From contig LR990048.1 of NCBI GenBank assembly GCA_905147135.1, forward strand, positions 14,430,563-14,494,562: a stretch of DNA of 64,000 nucleotides. The letters run 5' to 3'. Positions 36,801 to 40,371 of this stretch are shown here, one piece after another (positions within the stretch are counted from its first letter, which is position 1; every line of letters begins with the position of its first letter). Below the pieces are notes generated by a model. That model did no database searches and was not told where the DNA came from. It saw only the letters and a program-made list of their open reading frames with translations. This DNA is from Blastobasis lacticolella. Its lineage: Eukaryota > Arthropoda > Insecta > Lepidoptera > Blastobasidae. The position numbers and the translations under genes are program-made.

Positions 36801-39247
36801 GATATGTTTAAGAGAAAGGAATTTAATGGAAGCAAGCGCAATTTGGCGTGTTATTTTTTTTTTTTGTATTTTTGTTACAGTTTCGGTTTCTGTCAGTTTG
36901 CACTGTCACTCATGTCTCGTTCCGCACGTCAAGCCGCAGTCTCTGGTGCTTCGACACCTGCCATCGAACGCTGCTCTCCGCTAGGTGTCGCTGTTTCATG
37001 GCCGGCCCACTTTTGTCACTGCACTGAACAACACTACTCCCTGGCACATGTTACTGGCGGGCTCGCGAACACATAAGGCTACAATGGTACGGTCACGGGT
37101 TTAGGGAACAGGGGAAGCCGTGTGCCACAACATTGGCTACTACGTTACAGTACTTAGTTAACACAGTAGGTTCTAGCGGTAACGGAGCGGTACGAGAGAG
37201 TGCGGTGACGTCAATTTCTTTTGCGAACGCGAAAGTGACGTCCTTTTGCGTTATGTTTCACCCCATACTATTCCCATACCGCAAGAACCTACTGCGTTAA
37301 ACGTTACACCTATGCCATCTAACAGTTGCATTGTCTCACGTGTAATACAAAACCTACACATGCTTAAACACTAAACAGTTTCAACACATTTATTACGAAT
37401 AAACACACACCTATTATATTTATTTCTACCTAATACATCGATTACATTCAATATGGGTACCTACTTAATCTATCTTTTACACACAACACATAAGTACTCT
37501 TTATTATACTTAAACTAGATTGCTAGACCGCTGTTGGGAAATAATCGATCGAAAACAAATTGTGCAATTAATACAGAGACCGCGCGAAGTTGTCCATGAA
37601 CCCTTAAAGGTTGGAATTTGACTTGCATTTGCAGTAGCTCTGCATGAAAATACCTACTTATTTTTCTCCCCGAAACTATTGTTTCAGTTTCTGAAGATAT
37701 GAGGACTAAATCCAGCCAGCCTTTTAAGACTGTCGCAAAGTTGTTAGCGGATTACAAGCCCACCTCGTGACGAGCTCGAGAAAAGTTAATATGGGTTATG
37801 GGCCTTATGTATTATGCTACCACTTCCGGTATCAGTTCTCGCTAACAGGAGCGTCAGTCCACTCCACTCCCCCGGTTAGTAATTATCTACTGTAATTATC
37901 TGATCTGCAAAATCCTGGATCATGGTTAAACAACCGGGACATGGACGCCAAAAATTAATAATATACGTCAGTCGAAATAGTCATTAACTATTTTTAGACA
38001 TTTCATCGAGCAGATTTGTGATAAATTGTGGTTTAGCAAGAACTGATTTTTTCCCAAAGTGGCAGCATTTTTACACAAGACTCTAACCTGAGTTCAAAGT
38101 CAATCTAAACCCCAACAGCGGTCCAACGTTACAACCCATGCTCCTATACTATTTAGAAACGGACGACATTTACAGGCAGGTGTACCTCGACGACATCTCC
38201 GGCGGCTGTTGGTGCGGACGGCTCCGATAGGGCGGAGAGGGGGCGGAGGGTCTGCGGGGGGGCCGCGAGCCGCGACTCCCAGTGCTGGCAGGAGTATGCG
38301 CGGACGCCGGTGGGCGCCGGGTGCGGCGGGGAGCCGTGCGGGCTGGTCGGGGGCTGCCGGCCGTGCTGGCGCGCCTGGGGATGATTATCGTTATCACCAA
38401 CAATGTTCATATCATGCTCTAAAGTTTAGGCAATATTTATGTCGATTTAAAATATTCCTAATGAGAATATAATTGAACCAACACAAACCATAAGTAAAAC
38501 TTAAGCTCGGTAAGTCACTGTTATCTTTAAGACACAAATTTTGTGACTGAATGCTTAGGAATATCTTTACGCGCCAACTTTGGGGTCGCGTAAGTTTAGT
38601 ACAATCGGCTATCAAAGACATATATTAGCTTTATGGACTCCTTTTTTTAACACTTAAGCCATCTCAGAGAGTTTTAGCGTCAAAATATGCCAGAATCGTT
38701 TTGTGAAGCACACATAATGTGCCGGATAGGGTGTCTAATATGAAGTACGTGACTGCAACGACACGACGTTTATCTACAGCCATCGCGGTCCGCGTGTCAC
38801 TGTGTGTTTCCTTCCTACTTTCCTACCCCCTCCTTTATGACGATTGAAAGAGATATTTAATGTCCTAATCAATAAATAAATTTTGAATTGAATTTTGAAT
38901 TTTGCAAAGCGTATGTCTATCTGATTATTTAAAAATCTTTAGAAAATCCCTTCTCGAGATTAGATATGATGGCAAAGCTCACCAGTATTGGAATTGGTTC
39001 ACGTCGAGAAAAATTTCCTCCAAACCTTGCGAAATTAATCGACTTTTCGCTAGTCTTCTTTCCCTATAAATTCCCGACCTCGCGTGTTAACATTGAAGCA
39101 AGAAACAACAAATGCAAGAACCGTAGACGTTATGGGCGACAGTTACCGTTTAGCAACAGGTGTCTGCTCGTGTGTCACTGCGTAGAAAAAAAAATCCTTG
39201 CTCACCTTTCGGCCGGCGAGCGAGGCGCCGCCCGCCGCCGCGTACAT
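590..39247 (-). CDS. Seven-exon gene for a two-helix (hairpin) membrane protein, family not identified
   Basis: I assembled this model by eye from GC-rich, high-GC3 frames with consensus splice sites. Coding segments in transcript order are 39247-39206, 38374-38186, 6938-6789, 5217-5065, 3351-3212, 2135-1919 and 823-590, giving 374 codons plus TAA. All junction phases agree: phase 0 everywhere except exon 5/6, where AG joins A to make Arg225. Residues 1-150 are Ala/Gly/Pro/Ser-rich and basic. A Ser/Asp/Glu patch (SSSESDCSADR) precedes helix 1 (about 151-174, starting WGVARLLYAGLG). A loop of about 10 residues leads to helix 2 (about 185-209, LRLVGPSLIVVGLACC). Cysteines lie within and just after helix 2 (CC at 199-200 and 213-214), then a basic stretch (QRRNNYKESRR) and a Pro-rich tail. 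I infer that both ends are cytosolic. The two-helix layout resembles TMEM200-type proteins, but that is layout only and not homology. The start is the first ATG after an in-frame TAG in exon 1. Its -3 base is T, so the start is less sure than the exons. Confidence 0.72.
940..1185 (+). mobile_element. Non-LTR C-terminal fragment
   Basis: The plus-strand frame reads RLTEEVYSANLENWPLRGRP, then RKTFTDQLSNVFKKLGSEVA. After a stop it continues with DARELCQDRAKWRFIVSAYP, the usual C-terminus of a lepidopteran retrotransposon polyprotein. It lies in intron 6, antisense to the gene. Confidence 0.65.
1723..1872 (-). CDS. Tandem duplicate of exon 6, potentially an in-frame cassette exon
   Basis: About 166 bases (roughly 1691-1856) repeat with an offset of 196 the sequence of the main exon 6 (roughly 1887-2052), with only a handful of differences. 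The copy keeps the donor CAG/gtaggt at 1723/1722. It has lost the first part of the original exon and its acceptor, but GTTTAG at 1878-1873 could serve as an acceptor. Used that way the copy is exactly 150 bases, 50 codons with no stop, phase 0 at both ends. It could therefore be added between exons 6 and 7 without breaking the frame, but it cannot replace exon 6, which is entered in another phase. The polypyrimidine tract before the new acceptor is poor, so it may be silent. Confidence 0.4.
1919..2135 (-). CDS. Exon 6 of the two-helix membrane protein gene
   Basis: The exon is 217 bases: one base completes Arg225, then 72 codons. The acceptor is a strong pyrimidine tract ending CCCCCTTAG at 2144-2136, and the donor is CAG/gtaggt. 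The peptide begins LDGYDGEQLPLAGPRAGPAQ, passes an acidic Ser cluster (CDVSSLSSGEEDERMRRY) and ends in a Pro-rich stretch (TPAPPRPHLSPRSAPP). This fits a flexible cytosolic tail. The 3' two thirds of the exon and part of the intron behind it have been duplicated downstream at 1723-1872. Confidence 0.68.
2165..2365 (+). repeat. Copy of a dispersed repeat ('TACCC / AACCGCATTAAAATC' family)
   Basis: The unit has pyrimidine-rich CTACC-type motifs, then TTATAAACCTTTC, then TTGAAAACCGCATTAAAATC, then TTTAAAAGATCTAAGCATAC and an ACAGACGG stretch. The same order recurs at 13630-13840, 14500-14700, 19550-19720, 45770-45985 (minus), 47930-48020 (minus) and 48750-48865 (minus). It is probably a LINE-derived 3' end or a non-autonomous element. 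The class is not certain. Confidence 0.6.
2870..3191 (+). mobile_element. 3' end of a non-LTR retrotransposon with GAT tail
   Basis: The stretch ends TAATATAGGCTGATGATGATGG, and the GATGATG tail is typical of RTE-like elements. The upstream part has many stops and no intact frame. It lies in intron 5, just downstream of exon 5 in the transcript direction but on the opposite strand. Confidence 0.45.
3212..3351 (-). CDS. Exon 5: second membrane helix
   Basis: The exon is 140 bases, entered in phase 0 after TTTCCAG (3358-3352) and leaving phase 2 at AAG/gtaatt. It encodes GFKTPALRLVGPSLIVVGLA, then CCLLRIAFCVFAKPCC, then QRRNNYKESR. The middle is a clear membrane helix of about 25 residues flanked by Arg/Lys, with clustered cysteines near its inner end that could be acylated (inference). 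The acceptor abuts a retrotransposon fragment (3372-3512), so a LINE insertion sits within about 20 bases of the splice site. Confidence 0.75.
3372..3512 (+). mobile_element. Non-LTR retrotransposon 3' end (family 'RIVRMWNELP')
   Basis: The start translates to RIVRMWNELPATVFS, a peptide typical of the C-terminus of lepidopteran non-LTR reverse transcriptases. The unit continues through GGTTACCACTTTCCATCAGG to CCGCATTACATAAAAAA. Related copies lie at 13168-13400, 18438-18640, 24405-24655, 28460-28560 and 61310-61425. Confidence 0.6.
4352..4410 (-). pseudogene. Truncated pseudo-exon 4 (copy A)
   Basis: This is the 3' part of exon 4 in the most distant tandem copy. Minus-strand residues resemble GLGLV-YYGSTGDK and the sequence ends at an excellent donor, AAG/gtaagt. 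The 5' half and any acceptor are missing. It is the oldest or most damaged member of the array. Confidence 0.55.
4715..4833 (-). pseudogene. Decayed pseudo-exon 4 (copy B)
   Basis: Compared with 5217-5065 this copy keeps the core (SELWGVARLLYAGLGT, then VVYFVGTGDK) and a donor (AAG/gtaacc). It has an in-frame TGA replacing TGC in the Ser-rich part, a one-base deletion just after it, and a 12-base deletion inside the helix. There is no AG at the place of the original acceptor. It therefore cannot replace exon 4 in the normal frame. Confidence 0.7.
5065..5217 (-). CDS. Exon 4: acidic Ser patch and first membrane helix
   Basis: The exon is 153 bases, 51 codons, phase 0 at both ends. The acceptor is ACATTCCAG (before 5217) and the donor is AAG/gtgaca. 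It encodes VRDASYGSSSESDCSADRIP, then GEPWGVARLLYAGLGTLALG, then LVVYFVGTGDK. The helix is about 24 residues, and the glycine-rich end forms the short loop before helix 2. It is symmetric in phase, so a tandem copy could be tolerated. That may explain why two copies arose next to it. Confidence 0.75.
5450..5715 (-). mobile_element. Jockey/CR1-like reverse transcriptase fragment
   Basis: The minus-strand frame reads AVESQGEALPVGLDMAKSFD, then RVWHRGLLSMLRSY. This is the reverse transcriptase motif A region (LDxAKAFDRVWH). A further stretch about 100 bases on, in shifted frames, resembles the next RT segment (IPEGLYKW). Indels and stops show it is dead. It lies in intron 3. Confidence 0.7.
6250..6297 (+). 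repeat. A-rich simple repeat (AAATA/AATAAA)n
   Basis: About 45 bases of TAAATAAAATAAAATAATAA-type sequence, probably the tail of an old retroelement ending here. Confidence 0.6.
6305..6565 (+). mobile_element. RTE-like C-terminal fragment
   Basis: Broken plus-strand frames recall the C-terminus of RTE-type polyproteins: a run like RLAWQGHGKVM, then a degraded 'NVDG..GRGRP.KRWMD' region and an NDDM-type end. Several stops are present. It ends near AGACAGACAGACAGG. Confidence 0.5.
6789..6938 (-). CDS. Exon 3 of the two-helix membrane protein gene
   Basis: The exon is 150 bases, 50 codons, phase 0 at both ends. The acceptor is TTCACCTCCCCAG and the donor is CGG/gtaagg. The phase-0 frame (CAAGRAAWQEAAALSVGEGG, then AAGGAARRCSVLGDHPGARR, then DQRKWHRNNR) is the only one compatible with exon 4. 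The other open frames are Arg-rich shadows of the high GC content. It is the first exon common to all the candidate 5' ends described at 39.2, 36.3 and 29.5 kb. Confidence 0.65.
7050..8520. other. Intron 2, no feature recognised
   Basis: AT-rich sequence within the 31-kb intron. I see no exon, transposon protein or clear repeat. The largest open frame is a short AT-rich chance frame. Confidence 0.4.
8535..8700 (-). mobile_element. Fragment of tRNA-derived SINE family 2
   Basis: The minus strand reads through CTCCACTGTAATTGCCTGAT, GATCATGGTCAAAGCGGACC and a GCGCGCGAGTGCACAACCGG end. The same phrases occur in the fuller copy at 51823-52176. Confidence 0.55.
9088..9338 (+). mobile_element. tRNA-derived SINE family 1, near full length
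   Basis: It starts GACGACCTGAGTGGTTCAG and has a pol III B-box-like GGTTCGATTCCCGG. It continues through TTTCTGTTACGGGTCTGGGT, AGTAGTTTATCAGTT and GGGGCTAGATGGGGCTGTGT, and ends in TTTATTTATTTATTTATG. Copies: 30014-30262 and 43248-43488 (plus), 25195-25412 and 45531-45755 (minus), with partial ones at 12640-12770 and 20670-20800. Confidence 0.8.
9459..9617 (+). mobile_element. RTE C-terminal fragment with internal deletion
   Basis: Plus-strand peptides match the end of the element at 18733-19128: GRRGRPKKR, then after a deletion DAEDRAKLTKKSRKADPG and a NAKTII-like end with a TGATGATGAG tail. Confidence 0.6.
10075..10332 (+). mobile_element. Non-LTR 3'-end / SINE-like repeat, family 'GTGTCCGGCAGAG'
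   Basis: The unit runs from GTGTCCGGCAGAGTAGAATA through CACTGCGATCTCCAACCCGC and GGGAGAGGCCCTAAGTCC to GGACTGTTATGGACTGTGAT with a TGATGA end. Near-complete relatives are at 50670-50912 (plus) and 62395-62780 (minus). A short one is at 12497-12622 (minus). Confidence 0.7.
10420..11470. other. Intron 2, no feature recognised
   Basis: AT-rich intronic sequence with no recognisable exon or element. Short open frames here show no protein character. Confidence 0.35.
11479..11651. mobile_element. Inverted-repeat miniature element (MITE-like)
   Basis: The 173-bp segment starts GTCTAAATTCAGAGGCAAAA, and its end is the reverse complement (GTCTAAATTCAGAAGCAAAA). Similarity continues inward to CTCATAGAATAAG on one arm and CTTATTCTATGAG on the other. 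The whole unit can fold into a long imperfect hairpin. No target-site duplication is obvious. No coding capacity. Confidence 0.7.
12497..12622 (-). mobile_element. 3' fragment of the 'GTGTCCGGCAGAG' family
   Basis: It begins with TCATCATCATCACAGCCCGT, contains CAGTCCACTGCAGGACTTAG and ends near GATCGCAGTGTTTAAATG. It is the reverse of the 3' half of the unit at 10075-10332. Confidence 0.65.
12640..12770 (-). mobile_element. Degenerate SINE family 1 copy
   Basis: Reverse-orientation remnants: CACATAATACCCAGACCCGT in the body and CTGAACCACTCAGTC from the tRNA-like head. The B-box region is eroded. Confidence 0.5.
13168..13400 (-). mobile_element. Non-LTR 3' end (family 'RIVRMWNELP'), minus copy
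   Basis: It contains GACAAACAGGCAAGCGGGCC, GGAAAGTGGTCACCGCCGCC, then GAGCTCATTCCACGTCCGAA and TCGTACGAGCAAGAAACG. The minus strand recovers the VRFGRG/ELP-type C-terminal region in broken frames. Confidence 0.6.
13630..13840 (+). repeat. Copy of the 'TACCC / AACCGCATTAAAATC' family
   Basis: It starts at ACCCGGCGCGACTTTTTTTG. A degenerate CTACCCTACCCCTACC-type run follows (about 13665-13735), then AACCGCATTAAAATC. Orientation matches the copy at 2165. Confidence 0.6.
14200..14219 (+). repeat. (GTAT)n microsatellite
   Basis: Five tandem GTAT units inside a LINE-like tail region. Confidence 0.7.
14500..14700 (+). repeat. Copy of the 'TACCC / AACCGCATTAAAATC' family
   Basis: It begins TTAACCCGGCGCGACTTCGT and contains CTTATAAACCTTCC-like and GTTGAAACCGCATTTTAATT motifs, then GTACAGACGACGGGCAGCGA. 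It directly follows another repeat-like stretch (14160-14490) ending GTGCAAAGTCGGGCCGGGTC. Confidence 0.6.
15575..15725 (-). mobile_element. Non-LTR C-terminal fragment
   Basis: In broken minus-strand frames there is an 'RCFGHMERMDERRLTK'-type region (visible pieces: WMRDSL-KAL and GRPSEGGR). It resembles the fragment at 940-1185. Stops and frame changes show it is dead. Confidence 0.45.
16108..16385 (+). mobile_element. Composite SINE family 2 copy
   Basis: A tRNA-like head (GGCGGTGGCCTAATGGTTAA, GAGTTCGAACCC) is followed by CACTAACCGATGCTCTTACG and AACCGGGACATTAACACCAG. A different tail, TTGTCTGGAAGAGATCGCTA then GGCGGTAAGACCGCCCTTGT, is joined on. That tail is a common 3' module of lepidopteran non-LTR elements. 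The head does not form a paired acceptor stem, so it is not a functional tRNA gene. Confidence 0.65.
16915..16988 (+). repeat. Palindromic TTATGTAC/GTACATTAAG short repeats
   Basis: Five TTATGTAC occurrences in about 75 bases, partly palindromic (TTAAGTAC / GTACATTA). The function is unknown and it may be a simple-sequence expansion. Confidence 0.6.
17095..17260 (+). repeat. Dispersed repeat, family 'GGTCGACCTCG'
   Basis: Contains TGCCAATCGGCTACCGGGAC, CAGCAGAAGACCTTGGTCGA, CCAATGGTATTAGGAGGCAC and CGTCACACATCCAGTTCC. Related, variously decayed copies lie at 39597-39750 and 50455-50575. The open frames over it are not host genes. Confidence 0.55.
17300..18430. other. Intron 2, no feature recognised
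   Basis: No element or exon recognised. Open frames of 60-93 codons here have no coding-like composition. Confidence 0.35.
18438..18640 (-). mobile_element. Non-LTR 3' end (family 'RIVRMWNELP'), minus copy
   Basis: Reverse of the unit at 3372-3512. The minus strand begins RIRMWNELL-like, then FKRYIRGLL, and ends at GTAAAAAAAATATC (A-tail, minus). Confidence 0.6.
18733..19128 (-). mobile_element. RTE-type C-terminal fragment, uninterrupted frame
   Basis: An open minus-strand frame of about 123 codons begins MLRWMCGVSRKDRVRSAHIR. It contains LQECRLRWYGHVLRRP, GTRRRGRPKKRWLDVVKSDM and DAEDRAKWTRYSRKADPG, then stops. A GATGATGATGATGA tail follows at 18739-18756. This is the C-terminal segment after the RT domain of RTE-like elements. 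The upstream RT domain is absent, so the copy is 5'-truncated, as is usual for LINE insertions. Confidence 0.8.
19550..19720 (+). repeat. Copy of the 'TACCC / AACCGCATTAAAATC' family
   Basis: Begins TTGATCCGGCGCGACTTCGT and contains GTTGAAAACCGCATTAAAAT and AAAAGATCTAAGCGTACGTA. It directly abuts another LINE-like tail (19365-19550) with AATCGGTTAAAGAGTTTATC. Confidence 0.6.
20053..20297. mobile_element. Foldback element with long arms
   Basis: The left arm (ACAGACGTTCCGTTTTGGCT, AACCGTCAGTTGCCATTGAT, GTCGCTTTGGGATTAAATCG) is matched in reverse complement on the right (AACCGTCAGTTGCAGTTAAT, AAATCGCTTTAGGATGCGGG, ending GCGTCTGTT). The centre holds the perfect palindrome GTCGGACGTCCGAC. Arms are about 110 bases. 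A related, decayed copy is at 48290-48455. It may be a MITE. No target duplication was identified. Confidence 0.7.
20670..20800 (+). mobile_element. 5'-truncated SINE family 1 copy
   Basis: Body only: GTATAATAAGTACATATTTA, GTAGTTTATCAGTTATCTA, GGGGCTAGATGGCGCTGA, then AATTTGTCCAAGC. Confidence 0.6.
21120..21190 (+). mobile_element. SINE family 2 3' fragment
   Basis: GACAAATCCTGGATCATGGT, then CAAGGCGGACCCGAGAGTAC and AACCGGGACGTTAATG. Similar fragments lie at 37895-37965, 42119-42185 and 55985-56030. Confidence 0.55.
21497..21705 (+). mobile_element. Non-LTR 3' tail ('GCTGACCCGGCAAACGTTG' family)
   Basis: Contains CTGACCCGGCAAACGTTGTT, ATTCATCAAAATCGGTCAAG and CCGTTTCGGAGGTGTATGGC, then TTTTATATATTAGAAG. 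This 3' signature is widespread in insect genomes. No coding part remains. Confidence 0.6.
22400..22640 (+). repeat. Dispersed repeat, 'TTAAATTACACAC' family
   Basis: GGCCGCCGTTTAAGTAATAA, then CTACTCGAGGTCGACAACTT, TTAAATTACACACCCCTCAC and CTACCTGCCGACCGGG. An inverted copy lies at 30995-31215, and a partial one at 46290-46410. Confidence 0.65.
22990..23330 (+). mobile_element. Non-LTR C-terminal fragment
   Basis: The plus-strand frame (about 23021-23330) reads RARVDAFKMWCWRRLLRIPS, then TAFRTNVSVLKELNLQNTQR, and RVVRYFGHIARRPNNNLERL. This is the post-RT region of a lepidopteran non-LTR element. Later residues shift frame relative to the expected end. Confidence 0.7.
23690..23915 (+). mobile_element. 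SINE family 2 copy, 5'-truncated
   Basis: ACATTAGCTGAACACTAACC, then GATGCTCATACGCTGAGGG, GGCAGGCGGTCCACTGTATC and TACAACCGGGATATTGACG. The tRNA-like head is missing. Confidence 0.6.
24405..24655 (+). mobile_element. Non-LTR 3' end (family 'RIVRMWNELP') with internal palindrome
   Basis: Starts CTCGTACGATTCGGATGTGG (RTIRMWNELP-like) and ends GTCTGCCCTATTACATTAAA. A perfect 18-base inverted repeat interrupts it at 24483-24522. A SINE family 1 head fragment (GACGACCTGAATGGTTCAG) follows at 24667. Confidence 0.6.
25195..25412 (-). mobile_element. SINE family 1, minus copy
   Basis: Reverse orientation: GGACAATTCACACAGCGCCA, ACACCCAGACCCGTCACTCA, and CCGGCCGGGAATCGAACGTG (B-box region), with an eroded head. 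Confidence 0.75.
25995..27058 (+). mobile_element. RTE-type retrotransposon, 3' half, broken
   Basis: The frame at 26071-26619 encodes an RT segment: YENATMSVCLQDKTTEPIQL, then RGVRQGDVISPKLFTVALED, HLRFADDIVVMAETLKDLDK (catalytic FADD) and YTYLGQIVQLGRSNFEKEVN. TGA then interrupts VFDQCV*PVMTYGTETW. Downstream frames (KLTVTLRAMERAMLGVSLRD, RRTDGRWGSKVLEWRPRIGR) carry a frameshift near 26788. The end is GGGCGTCTTCTGGCTGATAT with (GAT)n to 27058. It is 5'-truncated, lacks the endonuclease and is dead. Confidence 0.88.
27060..27700. other. Intron 2, degenerate CTACCC run, otherwise nothing
   Basis: A short degenerate CCTACCCCTACCATACCCCA stretch (27235-27300) resembles the CTACC motifs of the dispersed family. 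No exon or protein fragment is recognised in the rest. Confidence 0.35.
27709..28815. mobile_element. Possible DNA transposon remnant with terminal inverted repeats
   Basis: The left end reads GATTCGCACACTGGAACGCA, then GCACCGTACGG. The right end, in reverse complement, reads GATTGGCACGTTGGAACGCA, then GCACGTAAAACGC. Sequence near both ends also shares GCG(C/T)G..GCGGATCC motifs in opposite orientation. The interior (1.1 kb) has no transposase I can recognise and includes a LINE 3' fragment (28460-28560). It could be one element or two opposed MITEs. Confidence 0.4.
28460..28560 (-). mobile_element. Non-LTR 3' end (family 'RIVRMWNELP'), minus fragment
   Basis: GGCAAACAGGCAAGCGGGCC, GGAAAGTGGTCACCACTGCC and GACATTAGCAACACCAAGAG, preceded on the plus side by a run of T (minus-strand A tail). 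Confidence 0.6.
29413..29520 (-). CDS. Candidate alternative first coding exon in a CpG-rich block
   Basis: On the minus strand an ATG at 29520 opens 36 codons, MLRLGGYVRGVYGYPMSRRG then EPSYTLIGLHTSPPTW. They run without a stop into the donor TGG/gtgagc at 29413/29412, leaving phase 0, which is the phase needed to enter exon 3 (6938). The surrounding 29400-29620 is strikingly CpG-rich for this AT-rich intron, as expected for a promoter-proximal exon. Nothing proves that it is transcribed. An unrelated short GC-rich stretch with a chance donor is the alternative. Confidence 0.35.
30014..30262 (+). mobile_element. SINE family 1, near full length
   Basis: GACGACCTGAGTGGTTCAGT, B-box GGGTTCGATTCCCGGCCGGG, then GTTACGGGTCCGGGTGTTCT, GGGGCTAGATGGCGCTGTGT and a TTTATTTATTT tail. 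It is the best-preserved copy in the window. Confidence 0.85.
30785..30990 (+). repeat. Degenerate TTGACC/AGGGTC minisatellite
   Basis: Repeated variants of CTTGACCAGGATC, GACCAGGGTC, GTCAAGGAT, TTGACACGGGTCAACGATTG and GAGTCAAGGATTGGC. GATTGGCTGTTTGA occurs twice, 59 bases apart. Units are about 25-35 bases and irregular. Confidence 0.6.
30995..31215 (-). repeat. 'TTAAATTACACAC' family, inverted copy
   Basis: Reverse of 22400-22640: CCCGGTCGGCAGATACTTTC, GTGTGCGGTGTGTAATTTAA, TTTTCGACCTCGAG and AAACGGCCTATAATA. Confidence 0.6.
31250..31990. promoter_or_regulatory. CpG-containing intronic block with direct repeats and a CRE-like site
   Basis: This stretch differs from its surroundings in CpG content and lack of transposon similarity. 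It holds (AATGA)n at about 31312-31331, two imperfect copies of CACCACTCGATTT..A.CCCTAT about 79 bases apart (31737 and 31816), and TGACGTCA at 31973-31980. An open frame of 112 codons (31634-31972) crosses it, but I cannot match it to a protein. An enhancer-like role is inference. Confidence 0.3.
32813..32956 (+). mobile_element. SINE family 2 copy (head plus 3' end, middle deleted)
   Basis: The head GCGTCGGTGGCCTAGTGGTA and B-box-like CGGGTTCAAATCCCAC are joined directly to GTCAAGGCGGACCCTGGGGC and CAGGATATTAACGCCAAGAT. The middle section of the family is missing. This is not a tRNA gene. Confidence 0.65.
33532..33645 (+). mobile_element. Non-LTR C-terminal/3' fragment (family 'LDVFKAR')
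   Basis: Encodes DAVKARANKLFLDRHAPSSV-like residues, then CACTTACCAACAGGTGAGAT. Sister copies, all minus: 40372-40580, 43558-43690 and 54537-54715. Confidence 0.55.
33650..36050. other. Intron 2, no feature recognised
   Basis: No repeat or exon that I can name. Direct similarities such as AAGTAACTTCTTCAT at about 35142 and 35319 hint at a local duplication about 180 bases apart. The open frame at 34517-34849 (minus) lacks coding character. Confidence 0.3.
36213..36353 (-). CDS. Candidate alternative first coding exon
   Basis: On the minus strand an ATG at 36353 (context AAGTATGC, A at -3) opens 47 codons: MQAALMLRSKSRDRRKARLK, RGIKHDLPSNVATRSIAPFP, RYPPASW. They end exactly at a perfect donor, TGG/gtaagt, in phase 0. 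This is the phase needed to enter exon 2 or 3 of the membrane protein gene. The 36213-36480 block is CpG-rich. The N-terminus would be very basic and unlike that from exon 1. The expression claim is inference, and a chance frame is possible. Confidence 0.4.
37158..37300. mobile_element. TTAA-flanked miniature inverted-repeat element
   Basis: A 135-bp element lies between TTAA at 37158-37161 and TTAA at 37297-37300. The ends are CACAGTAGGTTCTAGCGGTA and, in reverse complement, CGCAGTAGGTTCTTGCGGTA. The TTAA duplication plus terminal repeats is the signature of piggyBac-type non-autonomous elements. The inside carries two GTGACGTC motifs (37205 and 37234). Confidence 0.75.
38186..38374 (-). CDS. 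Exon 2 of the two-helix membrane protein gene
   Basis: The exon is 189 bases, 63 codons, phase 0 in and out. The acceptor ATCATCCCCAG lies before 38374. The donor is GAG/gtacac at 38186/38185. An alternative donor 12 bases on (CCT/gtaaat, ending at 38174) also keeps phase 0 and would add VHLP. The chosen frame has G or C at nearly every third position: ARQHGRQPPTSPHGSPPHPA, PTGVRAYSCQHWESRLAAPP, QTLRPLSALSEPSAPTAAGD, VVE. Frame and acceptor are convincing, but the exact 3' end is uncertain. Confidence 0.62.
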
Positions 39248-39342
39248 GCAGCGGCGGCCGCGCCGCTCACCGGGCGCGCTGCCGCCGCGGCCGGCGCCGG
39301 CGCCGCGCGCCCCACACCATCCGCGCCGCTACCGCCCAAGAC
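39206..39342 (-). CDS. Exon 1: 5' UTR and start codon of the two-helix membrane protein gene
   Basis: The exon runs from acceptor CTCCGTCCCCAG (before 39342) to donor AAAG/gtgagc at 39206/39205. In the frame that matches exon 2 a TAG occurs near the exon start. The first ATG after it is at 39247-39245, giving MYAAAGGASLAGRK (42 coding bases). The strong acceptor implies an untranslated exon further upstream, so transcription starts beyond 39.35 kb. The same sequence is open in another frame, but that frame leaves phase 2 and does not fit exon 2's codon pattern. Confidence 0.55.
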
Positions 39343-39596
39343 CTGGGGACGGAGGATAGGTTAGTTGTGGTGGTCAGAGAATAAAGGTGTTGAGGGACGG
39401 ATTGGCTACATTTTGTCAGTGGATGACGTCTAACTAATACGGTACATCAGGCAGGTTTGTGACCTATAAAATGCGTAAATTTAAAAAAAGTTCAAGAAAA
39501 TATTTAAATTCAGGCGAAAAAAATCCAACCACAATGTACGGATAAATTGTAGCTTGTTGTAGCTTAAAGCTGTACGCATTATAACGGCACAGGATG

Positions 39597-39750
39597 TCAA
39601 TCGGCGTCCGAAACTGTTCAATTAGTCGCAGACAGCGGAAGACATCCCGCTTTGCCAACGGTAGGTATTAGGCGAGCTCGTTGCAGTGCGAAGTTCGAAT
39701 AATCCTAAAACACGAAGCGGTCACCCATCCAGCTACCGGCTACCATGTGT
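39597..39750 (+). repeat. 'GGTCGACCTCG' family, decayed copy
   Basis: GATGTCAATCGGCGTCCGAA, GCGGAAGACATCCCGCTTTG, CCAACGGTAGGTATTAGGCG and GCGGTCACCCATCCAGCTAC, in the same order as in 17095-17260. Confidence 0.5.
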
Positions 39751-40371
39751 GCAAAAAAAATGCTTAACCATGAAGGTAGCTAATTTTCCAATCTTTTTGC
39801 TGCTCTAGTAGCAACAAAGTGGGGGCACTAAGTTTAGTGTCAATGCTCTTCTGACCTCACTCAAACACTAATATAATCTGCACGAATTACGCTAAAGTTT
39901 TCCCAATCTTCCCCACATCAGGTAAGTCTCATACAAAGTTGAGTGTCTGCAGTCTGTCGCGCTAACTTTAATGGAATAAGCGATCGGCTCAGGTCCCTTC
40001 CCGCGCTCGCGGCCCGCGTCTATCTAAATTAATGTACCAGAACTTTTCGAGTTACGGACAATGTCAACTCGCCCGATGACCTTGGGGCCTACTGTTGTTA
40101 CGTGTTTAGAGCAGAAAGTCTGGGAGGAGTAATAAAAACTCTGACCACGTGGTCTGATTAGGGAAGTATGTTTAAATTAATTTAGAAAAGCATCGGTATC
40201 CATTGCAATGCTATAAGGGCCATTCGGCACTTGGATGAGAGCGTGGGTGTGAAATATGAACTCCAGCTGTCTGTCAAAAGTGATGCATAAGTGGTGATTT
40301 CAGGCACATGCCAAATGATCCTTGTAGCACTGTAAGTGTAATAAGTACGAATACGTTCATCTAAAATGATA

